From Lactuca virosa (Eukaryota; Streptophyta; Magnoliopsida; Asterales; Asteraceae): DNA of 64,000 nucleotides. Positions 10,222-22,075 of the stretch are shown here, in pieces. Both the position numbers and the translations under genes were made by a program. The stretch is from contig CAKMRJ010003334.1 in the NCBI GenBank assembly GCA_928212115.1, positions 18,692,037 through 18,756,036 on the forward strand, in the 5' to 3' direction. The first letter of the stretch is position 1; every line of letters begins with the position of its first letter. The notes under the pieces are model-generated. The model was not told the DNA's origin. It saw only the letters and a program-made list of their open reading frames with translations, and did not search any database.

Positions 10222-11834
10222 ATTGTTTATAGTGAACTCAGTATATCAGTCATAAAAGGTATACAACTTGAAACACAATGGGATAAAAACACTCTGACCA
10301 AGAATTATACTTTAAAATATAACAATATTTTATAAAAGTATAAGTACATGCAGAATAGATATACTAGAACGAGTATCACAAGAAGAACAAAACAAAAGTA
10401 TTTGGATGTTGGACACTACAGTTAAACCTGGACAGTTATGTAATCATATATGGGATCAATATAACCTGATCAACTATATTTATTTGAGATATGACCAACA
10501 TATGTTTGGGAGTGATCGTAGTGTTGCACCAAGTCTAAAACTTACCTAGATACCAGAAGAATACTAGAACCAAACATAAAGTTTAAAATACTATAGGAGT
10601 ATTTTAGGATGCTATAACAATAAAATTGAAAACTTATCAACTGCTTATGTCTGGAAGTCTAAGAATCAAACTTATAATTTAAATACCATAAAAGTATTTT
10701 AGGTACCATAAATAAATTTTGGGAAATGTTAAAAAGACCTTTTGTGGTAGGTCTATAATTACTAAGTGTATACTTTAAGGCCATGTATAGTTGAGATTTT
10801 ATAGACTTAGAATAGATGATTTTCACTCTACTTCCTTTTCCTTGTTTGGATGTGGTTTTAGAGTAGGATCACTTATTCGAAGGTCTATTTGATCTGGATT
10901 ATATATATAACCGGTACACACTATGTGATTATAGAAAGACCGGAAAGAATCATCTTCATAAAATTTTAATTTTTTATTAATCTCATAGATTCTTTAGACA
11001 TTCCCATTCTCGTGTTAACCACTTAGATAGATGTAGCCACTCCAACAATTAAAAGATGAATCAACGAGGATCCAGTAGAGTTTCATTAGGAGAATTCCGA
11101 GAAAGAAATAGATGAGAAGTAAAGAAACTATAGAAGTCATTTAGTGCCCTTACCTTATTAAGGACACCGATGAGAATTTCCCATGAACTTCCGGGATTCG
11201 AACTCTCCATTATGAAGTAATGGGAATCAGTGTTAGAATCGGTAGTAAGACGACACAAAAAATTCAATATACCTACGGAGGAGAAGGACACCATATAAAT
11301 ACCAGGAGAGAACAAATCATTACCGCCCAGAATAGAACTGAGAACAGAGGAAAACCATGCGTGTTACATGCGAAGTGTTTGAGTGTCTTTTCGTCACTTT
11401 AATAACTAGTAAATTGATTCAACCTAGTGAGTTAGTACTTACATTACTCACATTAGGTATTAAGCTTATCATCTTTTCCCATCATGACTAATGATAGAAA
11501 ATCAGATCACGAAATCTCAATTGAGAGTGATTATTTTCTCAAATTCATAAGTCTATTTTATGTAGACTCTATTATGAATTACTTTCAGATCTTTTCGAAA
11601 GTTGGAACATGATATCCACCAACCAAAGATAACTCAGTTCGGATGACACTCGTCTAATAACCATTCTAGAAACTTACTTATGCTCTTTACTAGGACTACA
11701 TCATAGGGATGTAGGTCGAACCTTTGAGATCAGTATAACGAAACGAAAATTTTATATTCATATAAATGATTAGAATACATCTAGAGCCAACCATTGTTGC
11801 TCACGAGCTCGTGTTGTCATCTTATAACAGAATC
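10222..11834 (+). other. Gy-A untranslated leader
   Basis: About 1.6 kb with no convincing coding sequence between the primer site and the gag ATG. It contains a CCTTGTTTGG box (10840-10849) embedded in a ~120-bp segment that recurs in the LTR (8661, 9698) and further inside the element (12660, 13381). Short reading frames on either strand appear to be chance. Confidence 0.6.
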
Positions 11835-12431
11835 ATGCCTCCAAAGAAACGTAACCAACCCACCGGCAAAACACCAATCCTTCAGATAGACGCGGCTACG
11901 TTTCAAGGTGCAGTCACACCAGCCGTAACAGCTGTCATGGCCCATCTTAATGCTAATAACGCAAATGTTAGCGAAAATGTTATCGGCAATCCCGATCGTG
12001 GTGATAACCAATTTCAGCAACGAGTGCCAACTTGTAAGGACACTCCGAACCTCAAACCTAATATCCTGAAACGAAAGTTCGAGAACGAGAAAGGGAGTTG
12101 TTCAACTCAAGAACCTAGCAGAGGGCAACGAACTGGGGCAGTCAATACCCCCATCAGCCATGTTATTCCAGCACCGACCACGCCGTACTTAGGAAACCTT
12201 CCACACTGCAGCAAGTGTAACTACCATTATCATGGAGTTTGCCGAGAGCTGCATTGTTGTAGATGCAACATGAAGGGGCACACCGCCAGTATCTGTAGGA
12301 CTCCGATTGAGTTCATCACTTCAACTACCAATGTTGGAATCAGTCCAATATACCATTTATGTGGCGAAATAGGACACTTCAAGATGGACTGTCCAACAGA
12401 AAAGTGTAACGGTGGAGCAGGAGGAGTTTGA
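11835..12431 (+). pseudogene. Gy-A gag remnant lacking the capsid core
   Basis: The likely start is the ATG at 11835 (MPPKKRNQPTGK), giving about 198 residues in an open frame. The N-terminus is a short linker region (residues 1-60). Residues 60-115 are polar and basic. Two zinc-finger-like regions follow at the end: a cysteine-rich stretch CSKCNYHYHGVC...CCRCNMKGHTASIC, then YHLCGEIGHFKMDC, in which the first metal-binding residue is Tyr instead of Cys. The ~250-residue gypsy capsid domain that normally separates linker and knuckles is absent, so this is an internally deleted gag. It could at best bind RNA. The frame is intact, which is unusual in this window. Confidence 0.7.
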
Positions 12432-13479
12432 CCAAAATGCATGGGGAGGCATCAAAGAACCCTGCTATATTTTGGTATGCTTCTAAACCCTAATAATTAA
12501 TTATAATTATAATTACTCTCTCGCTCGAATCAAATCACAACACTCATATAAAACTCGGAACCCTAACAGGTAAGCTATGATGGCTTAGTGTATACATTAG
12601 GGTCATTTATAATTAAGATTTGTAGACTTAGAGTGAGTGATCCCGCCTCATTTCCTGTTCCTTGTTTGGTTGTGGATTTAGGGCAGGGTTGCTCAGTCAA
12701 CTGTCTTACCAATCTTAATTATACATGACTTGTGTACACCAAGCGGTTCTAGAGAGACCTAGCAGGGATCATTTCATGAAAGTTCATCATTTCAATTTGC
12801 CAGAACCCTCGTATTATTAGTACTCGCCATGTTCAAATCAAAAAGGGGTTCGTAGCAATATAACAGAATAAAACTGAAGGCGCTGGAAACTTATGTACTT
12901 AGGATTGTTCATCATCCTAGTAATCATCTCTTCCAGAATGACTTAATATCAAGTTCGTCGAGAAGTTCCGACATCCTCATTCGACATGGTTTGGCCTGGT
13001 CCTTACCATGTAAAAACTCTCATGCTGTGTAAAAGAACTTTTTTTTTTAATCAGCCGTCAGATGAAATTCTTCCAATCCATAACGCAAACCCTTATAACA
13101 TCTCTCACCTCAAGATCTCAGAAGTACCCATGCGAGGGGTACCACAACTTCTAGCCTGCTCAGTAGATAGAAAACTTGAAGCGAAAAGCACCAAAGAAGT
13201 TTCAGAAGTCAGTAACCACCCGTAGTATACCCAATAGATCTCTGAAGAAGACCAAAGTTCAAGAATAGAGTATAAGAACTCATTAGACTAATCTATCGCT
13301 GCTAAATGTATACGCAAGAGTGGCATATAATTTAGACTCAACAAGATTTTAGGATGTGTGATTCCGCCCTATTTCCTGTTCCTTGTCTGGTTGTGGACTT
13401 GGGGCAGAGCCACCCAACCGAACATTTTGTCGATCTGAATTATATACGAATCGTATACACGAAGTGATGATGGATGAGC
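12432..13479 (+). other. Gy-A internal non-coding DNA with leader-box repeats
   Basis: This stretch stands where protease, RT and RNase H should be. Instead it holds two more copies of the leader segment with CCTTGT(T/C)TGG boxes at 12660-12669 and 13381-13390, and about 480 bp of AT-rich sequence around 12840-13320. No RT motif (such as FIDD or FLGLAGYY) is visible in any frame. Confidence 0.55.
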
Positions 13480-14301
13480 CAAGTATGAGTCTTATTGAGA
13501 ACTTCAAAGCAAAAGCCCACAAGCTTACTACAATAACCAGAGATACCTAAGTGGAAGTGGTAGCGGATTACAATGAGATTTATAATCAAGTTACCAAGAC
13601 AACAGGTGGACTTGATGCCATTTTGGGTGATCGTCGACATATTAGCCAAGTCTGCGCACTTCCTACAGTTTTGAAGAAACAGGAAAATAGAGAAGATAAT
13701 TAGAAAGTGTGTTAGAGAGATTAGTTAGACTGCATGGTGTTCCAATATCTGTTATCTCCGTTGAGATAATAGAATCATCTCCCAGTTTAGGCAGTCACTT
13801 CAAAAGTCTCAGGAAACTAGGCTAGTCATGAGCATAGTCTACCATCCTTAAACCGACAGACAGGAATAAGAGAATGATTCAAGCATTAGAAGTCATACTG
13901 AGAGCATATGTGATCGACTTTGGTAAAGCATGGAATACCCATTTACTAATTAGTCGAGTCCTTTATCATGCTATCATTTAAAGTTGCTCCATTCGAAACC
14001 TTATGTGGTCGCTAGTACATCCCCCTCTGCGCTGGACTAAATTAGGTGACACGTAACTAGCTAGAGGTTCAATTTCCAGACAACACCTTCACTGGTCCGG
14101 AATTCATCCGAGAAACTACCGAAAAGAGAATACGAATCAGAAAGCGACAAAAAGCTTCCAGAGTTAATCAGAAAAACTATGCCTTCGATAAGAGAAAACC
14201 CTTGGAATTCCAGGTTGGTGACCTTGTCATATGAAGGTCTCACCCCGGAAGGACAAGATACGCTTCAGAAAGCATGGAATACTAAATACAAGGTGCATAG
14301 G
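13480..14301 (+). pseudogene. Gy-A integrase remnant (5' part)
   Basis: Degenerate gypsy integrase core and C-terminal region. Recognisable pieces are ATTTTGGGTGATCGTCGACA (the FWVIVDRLTKSAHF region), CATGGTGTTCC (RHGVPIS region), a stop-ridden YHPQTDGQSERTI counterpart (about 13840), APFETLCGR (about 13990) and a basic segment at 14120-14210 leading into FQVGDLV. Many stops and frameshifts. The frame is cut at 14301 by Co-2 and resumes at 22076 with PFEILARIGPVAYKLKLP. Confidence 0.75.
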
Positions 14302-15109
14302 TGTTGGATTAGGTGTCTAATCCCATAACTATTTTGGTATGTACTTGACCCGATTGTGAGCATGGTCCTTTTGGGTTGCCTTGACCATAGCAACTGATAG
14401 GATGAACTAAGGAGAAAGAGGATTAATTATGATTTATTAATATATTATGTGAATAATATATTAAAAGAGAAATCATATTGTTTAATTAATATTAGTCAAG
14501 AATTAATTAAGAATTATCTTTGTGGCTAAAAGAGGTTAATTAAATAAAGGGGACTGATATTTCAATTATATGATAGTTGCAATTGGGCTATGGATTCCTA
14601 ATGGAAAGGGCATTGGATGAAATCTATGGGAAGCCCATATGATTTTCGTCCAAGGGCTTTCTAGGGGAACTCCATGGGTTGCTTAAGGCCTAAGCAGAGT
14701 ATTAGGGTTTCACCTGAAACCCTAGCAGCCCTCATAAGTATATAAAGACCCCTAAGGCTCCAAAAAACGTGGCTAAGTGATCTCTAAGGGTTCTTGGATG
14801 TTTTTGGTGCTCCTCCTCCCTCTCCTAAGTCATCTTATTGCTCATGGTGTTTGTGACTCCATTAGAGGTGCAACATTTGAGGCACTAAGCTTTCAAAGGT
14901 CAAAATCAAAAGGAATTGAGATTTTTATTGCTACATAACAATCAAGGTAAGATCTAAACCCTAATTCATATGTTAATTCGATTATTGTATGCTAGATGTA
15001 GGGTTTATGAGCTTTGGATGATTATTGCATGTTCGTTAGACAAACTAGATCCAAAGCTTTAGGGTTTGCATGTACACCATAAGATTGATGTAGTGCTCAA
15101 ACCCCATCT
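14302..15109 (+). repeat. Co-2 5' LTR
   Basis: Begins TGTTGGATTAGG and ends ACCCCATCT, where the 3' LTR ends ACCCCATCA. The TATA box TATATAAAG is at 14739-14747. Near-identical to 21263-22070 by eye. Confidence 0.95.
14739..14747 (+). promoter_or_regulatory. Co-2 LTR TATA box
   Basis: TATATAAAG followed by ACCCCTAAGGC. The equivalent sites are TATATAAAC at 27394 in the Co-1 LTR and CTATTTAAAG at 43749 in the Co-3 LTR, each followed by ACCCCT. Confidence 0.65.
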
Positions 15110-15110
15110 G

Positions 15111-15122
15111 TGGTATCAGAGC
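15111..15122 (+). other. Co-2 primer-binding site (tRNA-Met)
   Basis: TGGTATCAGAGC one base after the LTR end. Confidence 0.95.
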
Positions 15123-16743
15123 CTCGGCTGTTTGTTTGATGTATTTGATGCTTTGCATAATCGTTCAAGCTGAAAACCGCGAAAAACTGCATTCTGGAGC
15201 CTGAACTAGCCGAGTTCATAGGTGAACTCGCCGAGTTCACTGGGAACTCGATGAGTCCTTCCCTGACTCAACGAGTTTTTAGGTCTGATTGTTGTTTTTG
15301 CGAGATTTTGACCTGTTTTGGCTGTGGATAATTACCATAAACGTTTTTTATTGATAAAATCCGATATTTATTAATTTGGAGTGATTATCCTTGCTTAAAT
15401 AGAAGATAATTGTCATTTAATTAGATAGTCATTGCCTTATATGATAAACTTGATTTATTTGAATTATTTGATTGGATTATCTTGCCATAAAATTGAATTA
15501 GGTCAAATTTAGATAATTACCAATTATTTGATTAATTAAATTATTTGTAATTTGATCTAGATAATTTTGAAAAGTTTCAAACTTGCCCTTAAGTTTTGGA
15601 ATTAAAATTTTTTGTTTAAAAAGTTTATTTTTGAAATGTTTAAATTCTAAACCCTAAGGTTTTGAAAAGTTTCAAAAAACTTGCCCTCAAGTTTTGGAAT
15701 TTAAAATTTTGATTAAAAGTTTAATTTAGAAATATTAAATTCTAAAACCCTAGTTTTTTGAAAAGTTCAAATTACACCCTTATGGTTTTATTAAGTTAAT
15801 TAAATGTATAATTAAAAGAGAGTTAATAAATCCATAATGATATGGTTTGTATTTAATTAAATTAAAAGTATAATTTTATTAAATTAAACCACTTAGTATT
15901 TTAAAAGTGTAAAATACACCCTTATACTATATATAAAATTAAAAGTCTAATATTATATATGTATAAGTAAAGAGTCAGTCTTACCGTCAGTAGGCCTCAT
16001 TCACGAACCTGGTCTATAAGGGGTGTTTAAGGAACCGGCCTGTAAAATGACTGTCATCGGGTATGCACTCTTACCCACCGCACTCTTGACTAGTGGAGGG
16101 TCGTTAGCCGAACGGGTAGGATAGGACACAACCTTCCATAATAAGTATAATGAAATACGAAGTAACTAAATGTTTTATAGATTCCCAAATCTTAGTTACT
16201 TTAGGAAAAATGTGGATTTGGTGTTATTCCATGAAATTACACTTTGTACCCTTGCTAAGACGTTAGTGGAGCGTGTGTGGTTAACCGACACACTAATTGG
16301 GCTCTAAGAAAAGGTGGCAAAGGGTGAGCCGATGTTTGTCATAGATCGATGGAGCGTGTGTGGTTAACCGGCACGTCGATTAGGTGACTGTAAGATTGGG
16401 GGCACCATGTATATTTGCATGGTTATCCACAACTTGTTTGTGACCCTCGGCATCCCAGTCACAAACGAAGGGCACACTCAGATCTAAACATGCCATTGAA
16501 AAGTTCAATGAATCTCAAAAGGTCTAGGAATTTCAGTTCATTTAAAACTTAAATTTCTTTTTCGTTTTTCATGGTGGAAATTGGTAAATCGTCATTTACC
16601 TACCTTCAAATATTCTGCAATTTGGATTACGGCATCCCTCTTCCATATTGTAGGATGTTGTGTTGGGTCCTAGCCTTGATATTTCGTTTGGGTGTTATAT
16701 CAAGGATTCCAATCAACTAACTTGAATTTCTCCCGTTTTGTAG
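15123..16743 (+). other. Co-2 leader with CTCGCCGAG motifs and twin hairpins
   Basis: 1.6 kb of leader. At 15205-15280 are CTAGCCGAGTTC, CTCGCCGAGTTC, CTCGATGAGTCC and CTCAACGAGTTT, the same short inverted-repeat motif that fills the U3 of gypsy LTRs D and G. 15350-15960 is AT-rich. 15960-16740 matches the Co-1 leader block by block. Twin 36-nt hairpins lie at 16262-16297 (GTTAGTG/CACTAAT) and 16345-16380 (ATCGATG/CGTCGAT). Confidence 0.65.
16262..16380 (+). promoter_or_regulatory. Co-2 twin 36-nt leader hairpins
   Basis: Both units are 36 nt and share the core GGAGCGTGTGTGGTTAACCG. The inner stem GTGTGTGG pairs with CC(G)ACACAC in the first. The outer 7-bp stems differ in sequence yet both pair (one wobble each), which is compensatory. 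See also the Co-1 hairpins at 4744-4860. Confidence 0.5.
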
Positions 16744-17463
16744 ATGTCAAAGTCTGACAACTATGGTCTTCCTGAATCCGTTGGAAAAAGTTTTCCACAT
16801 GAAGATGATGTTCAATGATTGAATTGTGGAAATGGAAATCATGCTTCACTTCCTCTACCTCCTCCGATAATTCTCCCTGACCCACATGTTCGAAGACTTG
16901 ACAAGTTCAAGGTCACTCAAGCCCTATTGGCAAACAAACACGAAGATGGAAAGTCTGTATGTGCTCATGTCTTGGATATGAAGTTGCATATTGACAGATT
17001 GGAAATGTTGGGTGTCGAAGTCTCTAGGAAGCTGGCTGTTGACTTGGTTCTCCAATCACTTCCTGACTCATATAGTGAGTTCATTAGAGAGTACTATATG
17101 ATGGACCGAGACGTGACCCTCATTGATTTGATTTATTTTCTTGTTGCTGCTAAATCAGAAATGATTTGGCGGACTGGTCAAGCAAATTTGTCTGCTAAAT
17201 CAATGTACCAACCTTCTATGGACAATGGCAACATTGGAAGTCCAAAAAAGTTTTCTCTACGCAAGAGAAAGGCTAAGTCTGAGATGGTCCCTTGTGCCAT
17301 TCCCAAAGAATCTGTGTGTTTCTACTGCCAAGAGAAGGGGCATTGGTTGCGAAGCTGCCCTGACTACCTGAGAGATCTAAGAGATGGGAGAGTCAAGATG
17401 TATGACTCTACTTCAGGTAAAATCCACTATCTAACTCTATTAAGTTCCTTTTTAGATTCTTAA
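16744..17463 (+). pseudogene. Co-2 gag remnant with intact zinc knuckle
   Basis: In-frame ATG at 16744 (MSKSDNYGLP) with a stop at about 16816. The same frame then continues open to 17463. The capsid-like UBN2 region is seen at 16990-17180 (DRLEMLGVEVSRKLAVDLVLQSLPDSYSEF, about 30 residues recognised in pieces). The knuckle CFYCQEKGHWLRSC (about 17317-17360) has all four metal ligands. The frame ends soon after at the start of the protease region. A large N-terminal part of gag around 16810 is missing relative to Co-1. Confidence 0.75.
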
Positions 17464-20450
17464 TACATGATGTGATAAGATTACATTTGGTGTATGTAGG
17501 ATCGAAGAAAAAGGAAGCTTAAAAGAAAGAAGTGTGTTGAATCTGGTCATGAAGAAATGGATTTTGATCGCATGATTCAAAGATCGGATTTTTTGAGCTG
17601 CTACTTTAGAGTTAGGACAGATTGCTAAATAATATTTACATAGTTTTCATTTGAATTGCATTGTAAGGACAAGTTTTCCGCACCTTTATAAATAAAATAA
17701 ATTTTGATTTTGTCTTATTTATGTTTCCTTGCGATGGATTTTACTAAAATTGGTGTTTGAATGTTTCTATTGTTAGCAATATTGTGAATGGATTTGATTC
17801 TTAGTTATGCTATTTGTGGTAATGTCAAAAATTTACCAAATAAGGAAAGATTTTCATCGCCCAAGTTTCAATTGGACAGAAACTTGGAATCATGCAACTG
17901 GTATTATGTGATGAATGAGAACCTTCATATTTGGGAAATTAAGACTAATTCCTTGTTCACATAAGTATGTGAGTCAAGTGATGGACTAGGAGATCTAGTA
18001 CGCATTGTTGTGCACTAGGTCGAGTCACCACAAAGAACGAAAAAATATTCGTCATGATTTGCTAAAGGTTTAGTAAATGTGATTATACTTAAAAGATTAA
18101 GTATGATTCTGAATCGTTGAAAAGATTTCAATAAATAGCAAAACGAATAAGAAGAATCAATTAGGCAGAAAGATAAAAGTTTCTCCAATCTGAAAAGATG
18201 GGAGAGTACTTAAGTATATATTTTATGATTAACTTAGTGATTTGAAACCATATCACAATTGATCCTCTAAGGACACCTTATTACAAAAGTATGGCTAAGA
18301 AGAGGAATCGGAAATTGTTGAAATGGTTAAATCAAAAGGTGTATCATACTTCGTTCCAAAATCAAGTTTTAGAGTCGTACTCCAAAATTGTGACTTGAGT
18401 GACATCATCTTAATAAATTTTAACACACTCATCAAATATGAAGTAGGAAAATGTTTTCTTACTCTTGCACGTTTGAAATTGGTAAGTTGTGATGTCTTGG
18501 ATAAGACAAAGACCAACTAAGACCAATTGTGTGTAGTATTTGCCTTGATAAGGACCCTACACTAACTCTTGAATATTTGTTTTGTCAAGAAATGTTTCTT
18601 GACAAGAGAATCTTATAATGTCAAGAGGTCAGTGGGAGTCTAAATGATCTTGAAAAGCTTCAAGAACTAATCAAGGCTAAACCTGTTGTTAAACACTAGC
18701 ACACGACTTGAGGTTTGTAACCTATCGTGTTGACACATTTTTTGTTTTTGTGCCATTCCAGTTTAAGTCAACTATGCATATGAGTTCTATGAGTTCTCAA
18801 TTGATTGCATAGAGGCAAGGCATCATGATCAATGGAAAGTACATTGATAGGTAGGGGTGAGCCGCTCAAAGACTTGGAAGCAATGGTGGGACCCTTGATG
18901 GCAAGAAATAAAGAATGAACAAGTTCTGTCCATAAGAGTTTGGATTTGTCACAAACATTATCTTATGATTATGGTTATGACAGATTCACATGCATAGGAA
19001 CACGTACACCATAAAATCTAAGTGTCATAAGGTTTCTCTCCTTCATGAAAATGATTGTGAGGAAACGCTTTCACTAGGAAGATTTTAATGAGATAGCGAT
19101 TATGTAAATTGCATTCTCAAATTCGATTATGACTACGACATCCCTCTTCATAGTTCGAATTGTGAGATTTGGCAATTAGTTTGAGCATTCGAGACTTATT
19201 GCTATAAGTTCTAGAATTGTTTAGACACACATGTGAGCTATATAAGGAAAGGTGTATGAGTTGTTTTCTAGAAGCTTAGATAAAAGAGTGTCGAAGCGTA
19301 TCGTATTAGAAATATGATCTTTGGAAATCAATTAGTATTGTTTTCTAGAAGTTTAGCTATTTTCTGAATACATGTCAAAGCTAGTGGGAGCATAAGTGTT
19401 ATGCTGGTATGGAGATAATTATCATGTAAGTGGGAGCATGATTATTATTTTAAGTGTTGCAAGTTAGCAATATTAATTATAGAAAACAAAGTTTAATTCG
19501 CAAAGCTGCAAAGGTTGAATAGTTGTTTTGCTATAATTAAGGGAGAGAATATTATACTTCATTTCAAAATCTAAAGGCTTAGATCGGGAAATTTTAATTA
19601 AATTTAGTCAAAAGACATATATGGATGTTATGTTGAAAAGATTCAACTTAAAAGGATTCTATATTTGGCAATATTATAGCAAAAGAACTGGTAAAGTATC
19701 ACGTTTTTCATTATGAATCGTGTCCCATACGCTTCGGGTATAGGATCGATTGCATATGCTGTAATATTCGACCGTTCTAAAATTTTCCAAATGTCTAGGG
19801 CATTAAGAGGGAAAAGGGACTAGAACCGGACTTGACTAAAATAATTAAACAACTGTCAAGTATAATCTAAGGTTCGCTAAGGATTGGTCGCTTGTGGGCA
19901 GTTGGAAGTATAGTAACGAATGGACCATAATGACATTATTATGATTAGATATGATTCTATTAATAATGAGTTGTCGCATGGAAAATATGCAATTGTTTCC
20001 ATATTGGGTGTTGGATATCGAGAATCTATGTCTAGATGAAAAACTTTTATGCAAGAAGGATGTTCAAAGGAATGTACTTTGAATGTGAGACTTCACAACT
20101 ATGGAATTGACTTGTAACAATCGCCAATAGAGAACTTTGTAATTTCATTGGCAAAGTCTTGGTGACTTTTGTGCAGTAACATTACAAAAGGATAATTGCA
20201 TAAAATGTTAGAATCTAACATATTCTAATAGTGGCAAGAATTTGGTATTCTTACACTAATGATAAGGATTGGGAATTGTGAAATGAGTATCATTGGAAAT
20301 GTGTTCAGTTGACCTGTTTCACAAAGTAAGGACCATAGGTAAACAGAGTGTGCATGCTTGGTGCATGGGACAACTGCTGTTATAATTCAAGTAATAAGTT
20401 GATTATCCGAAACATTATACAATGAATAATGTGTAATCAATATGGTGACT
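17464..20450 (+). pseudogene. Co-2 decayed pol region
   Basis: Only scraps of pol are recognisable. An integrase-like piece at about 18160-18320 corresponds to the LGxKIKxLRSDRGGEYLS to ERRNRTLLD region. At about 19710-19770 PYASGIGSIAYAV matches the copia RNase H entry region (PYALAVGLIMYAM in Co-1 at about 25350). The rest is AT-rich with stops in all frames. It encodes nothing functional; Co-2 must have been mobilised by enzymes supplied elsewhere. Confidence 0.6.
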
Positions 20451-21262
20451 AAATAAAATGGGTTTTATTTATACTCAAAAGTTTAGGGCCATATTGGATT
20501 CAATTATTATTGTGTTTCACTTTGCATGTTTTGACTTCACGAATAATAAGATTATTCAAACCATCCACAGTTGCTCATATGAAAGAAGATTGTCATGAAT
20601 TGGCCTGTAGATTGTCTAAAGTGTCTTAGACATAGCAAAATTTTGCTACAACGTTCATGAGTGCTTATGAATTAAGATTTGAGCATTGGATTAAACCCAC
20701 GCTCACTTGGATCGCTTCATGGATTTTATCACGAGTGATTGGTGAGACGATAATATCTTATATTCTTGAAACCGAGACGTGTGAGTTGTAATTTACAAGT
20801 CGGTTGCACATTGATAATATGTAAACGGACCAGCAACTTGGTGTTATAAAACATATTGTTGTGTGTGATTTGATGAGTAGGTACAAGCGAGCATTGAGTC
20901 AAATTTTATCCGTTCCTTTTACCCAAAGTGGGATAAAAGCGATATATGTGGGCCCCTCGATGATTTAGTGATCACACCCTAAGCGCTTGGCGAAGCCGGG
21001 ACTAAGTTGATGTCTTCAATTGTAGTTTGTTGTCATTCGTCATAAATCGGAAGTCGGGAAACAACACGTGAACAGGGAGTATGATTTAAATCCATGTCTC
21101 AGTTCATACGATATCTAGAATGGAGGAATATATGATCCCTTATCTAAAGGACACGTTTCTGATATGATCAGAGTTCGACAACGGCTTTTAAAAGCTACGA
21201 TTGTTGATCAGGTTCCGAAGTCAATATGCAAAATAGTTATTAGACTTATCCAAGTGGGAGAC
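20451..21262 (+). other. Co-2 conserved 3' non-coding region and polypurine tract
   Basis: Non-coding, yet clearly alignable with Co-1 (26038-26908) and Co-3 (42440-43312). Shared blocks are TTGCATGTTT...CTTC(A/C), TTCATGGAT(C/T)TTATCA, ATAAAACRTATTGTTGTGT, GGGCCCCTCGATGATTT, ACGATATCT and CTTATCTAAAGGACACGT. It ends in CAAGTGGGAGAC, the polypurine tract for plus-strand priming. Confidence 0.65.
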
Positions 21263-22070
21263 TGTTGGATTAGGTGTCTAAGCCCATAACTATTTTGGTA
21301 TGTACTTGACCCGATTGTGAGCATGGTCCTTTTGGGTTGCCTTCACCATTGCAACTGATAGGATGAACTAAGGAGAAAGAGGATTAATTATGATTTATTA
21401 ATATATTATATGAATAATATATTAAAAGAGAAATCATATTATTTAATTAATATTAGCAAGAATTAATTAAGAATTAATTTTGTGGCTAAAAGAGATTAAT
21501 TAAATAAAGGGAACTGATATTGCAATTATATGATAGTTGCAATTAGGTTATGGATTCCTAATGGAAAGGGCATTGGATGAAAATCTATGGGAAGCCCATA
21601 TGATTTTCGTCCAAGGGCTTTCTAGGGGAACTCCATGGGTTGCTTAAGGCCTAACCAGAGAATTAGGGTTTCACCTGAAACCCTACAACCCTCATAAGTA
21701 TATAAAGACCCCTAAGGCTCCCAAAAACGTGGCTAAGTGATCTCTAAGGGTTCTTGGACGTTTTTGGTGCTCCTCCTCCCTCTCCTAAGTCATCTTGTTG
21801 CTCATGGTGTTTGTGACTCCATTAGAGGTGCAACATTTGAGGCACTAAGCTTTCAAAGGTCAAAATCAAAAGGAATTGAGATTTTTATTGCTACATAACA
21901 ATCAAGGTAAGATCTAAACCCTAATTCATATGTTAATTCGATTATTGTATGCTAGATCTAGGGTTTATGAGCTTTGGATGATTATTTAATGTTCATTAGA
22001 CAAACTAGATCCAAAGCTTTAGGGATTGCATGTACACCATAAAATTGATGTAGTGCTCAAAACCCCATCA
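21263..22070 (+). repeat. Co-2 3' LTR
   Basis: TGTTGGATTAGG...ACCCCATCA, 808 bp, same length as the 5' LTR and followed by the target duplication ATAGG. Confidence 0.95.
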
Positions 22071-22075
22071 ATAGG

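Larger units (their letters stand above)
14302..22070 (+). mobile_element. Co-2, Ty1/copia element inserted in Gy-A
   Basis: LTRs of identical length (808 bp: 14302-15109 and 21263-22070), primer site at 15111, polypurine tract CAAGTGGGAGA before the 3' LTR, and a perfect duplication ATAGG at 14297-14301 and 22071-22075. Inside: leader with twin hairpins, a gag remnant with an intact zinc knuckle, about 3 kb of strongly decayed pol, and a long 3' non-coding region shared with Co-1 and Co-3. It sits in the integrase C-terminal region of Gy-A. It is the innermost, hence the youngest, insertion of this nest. Confidence 0.95.
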
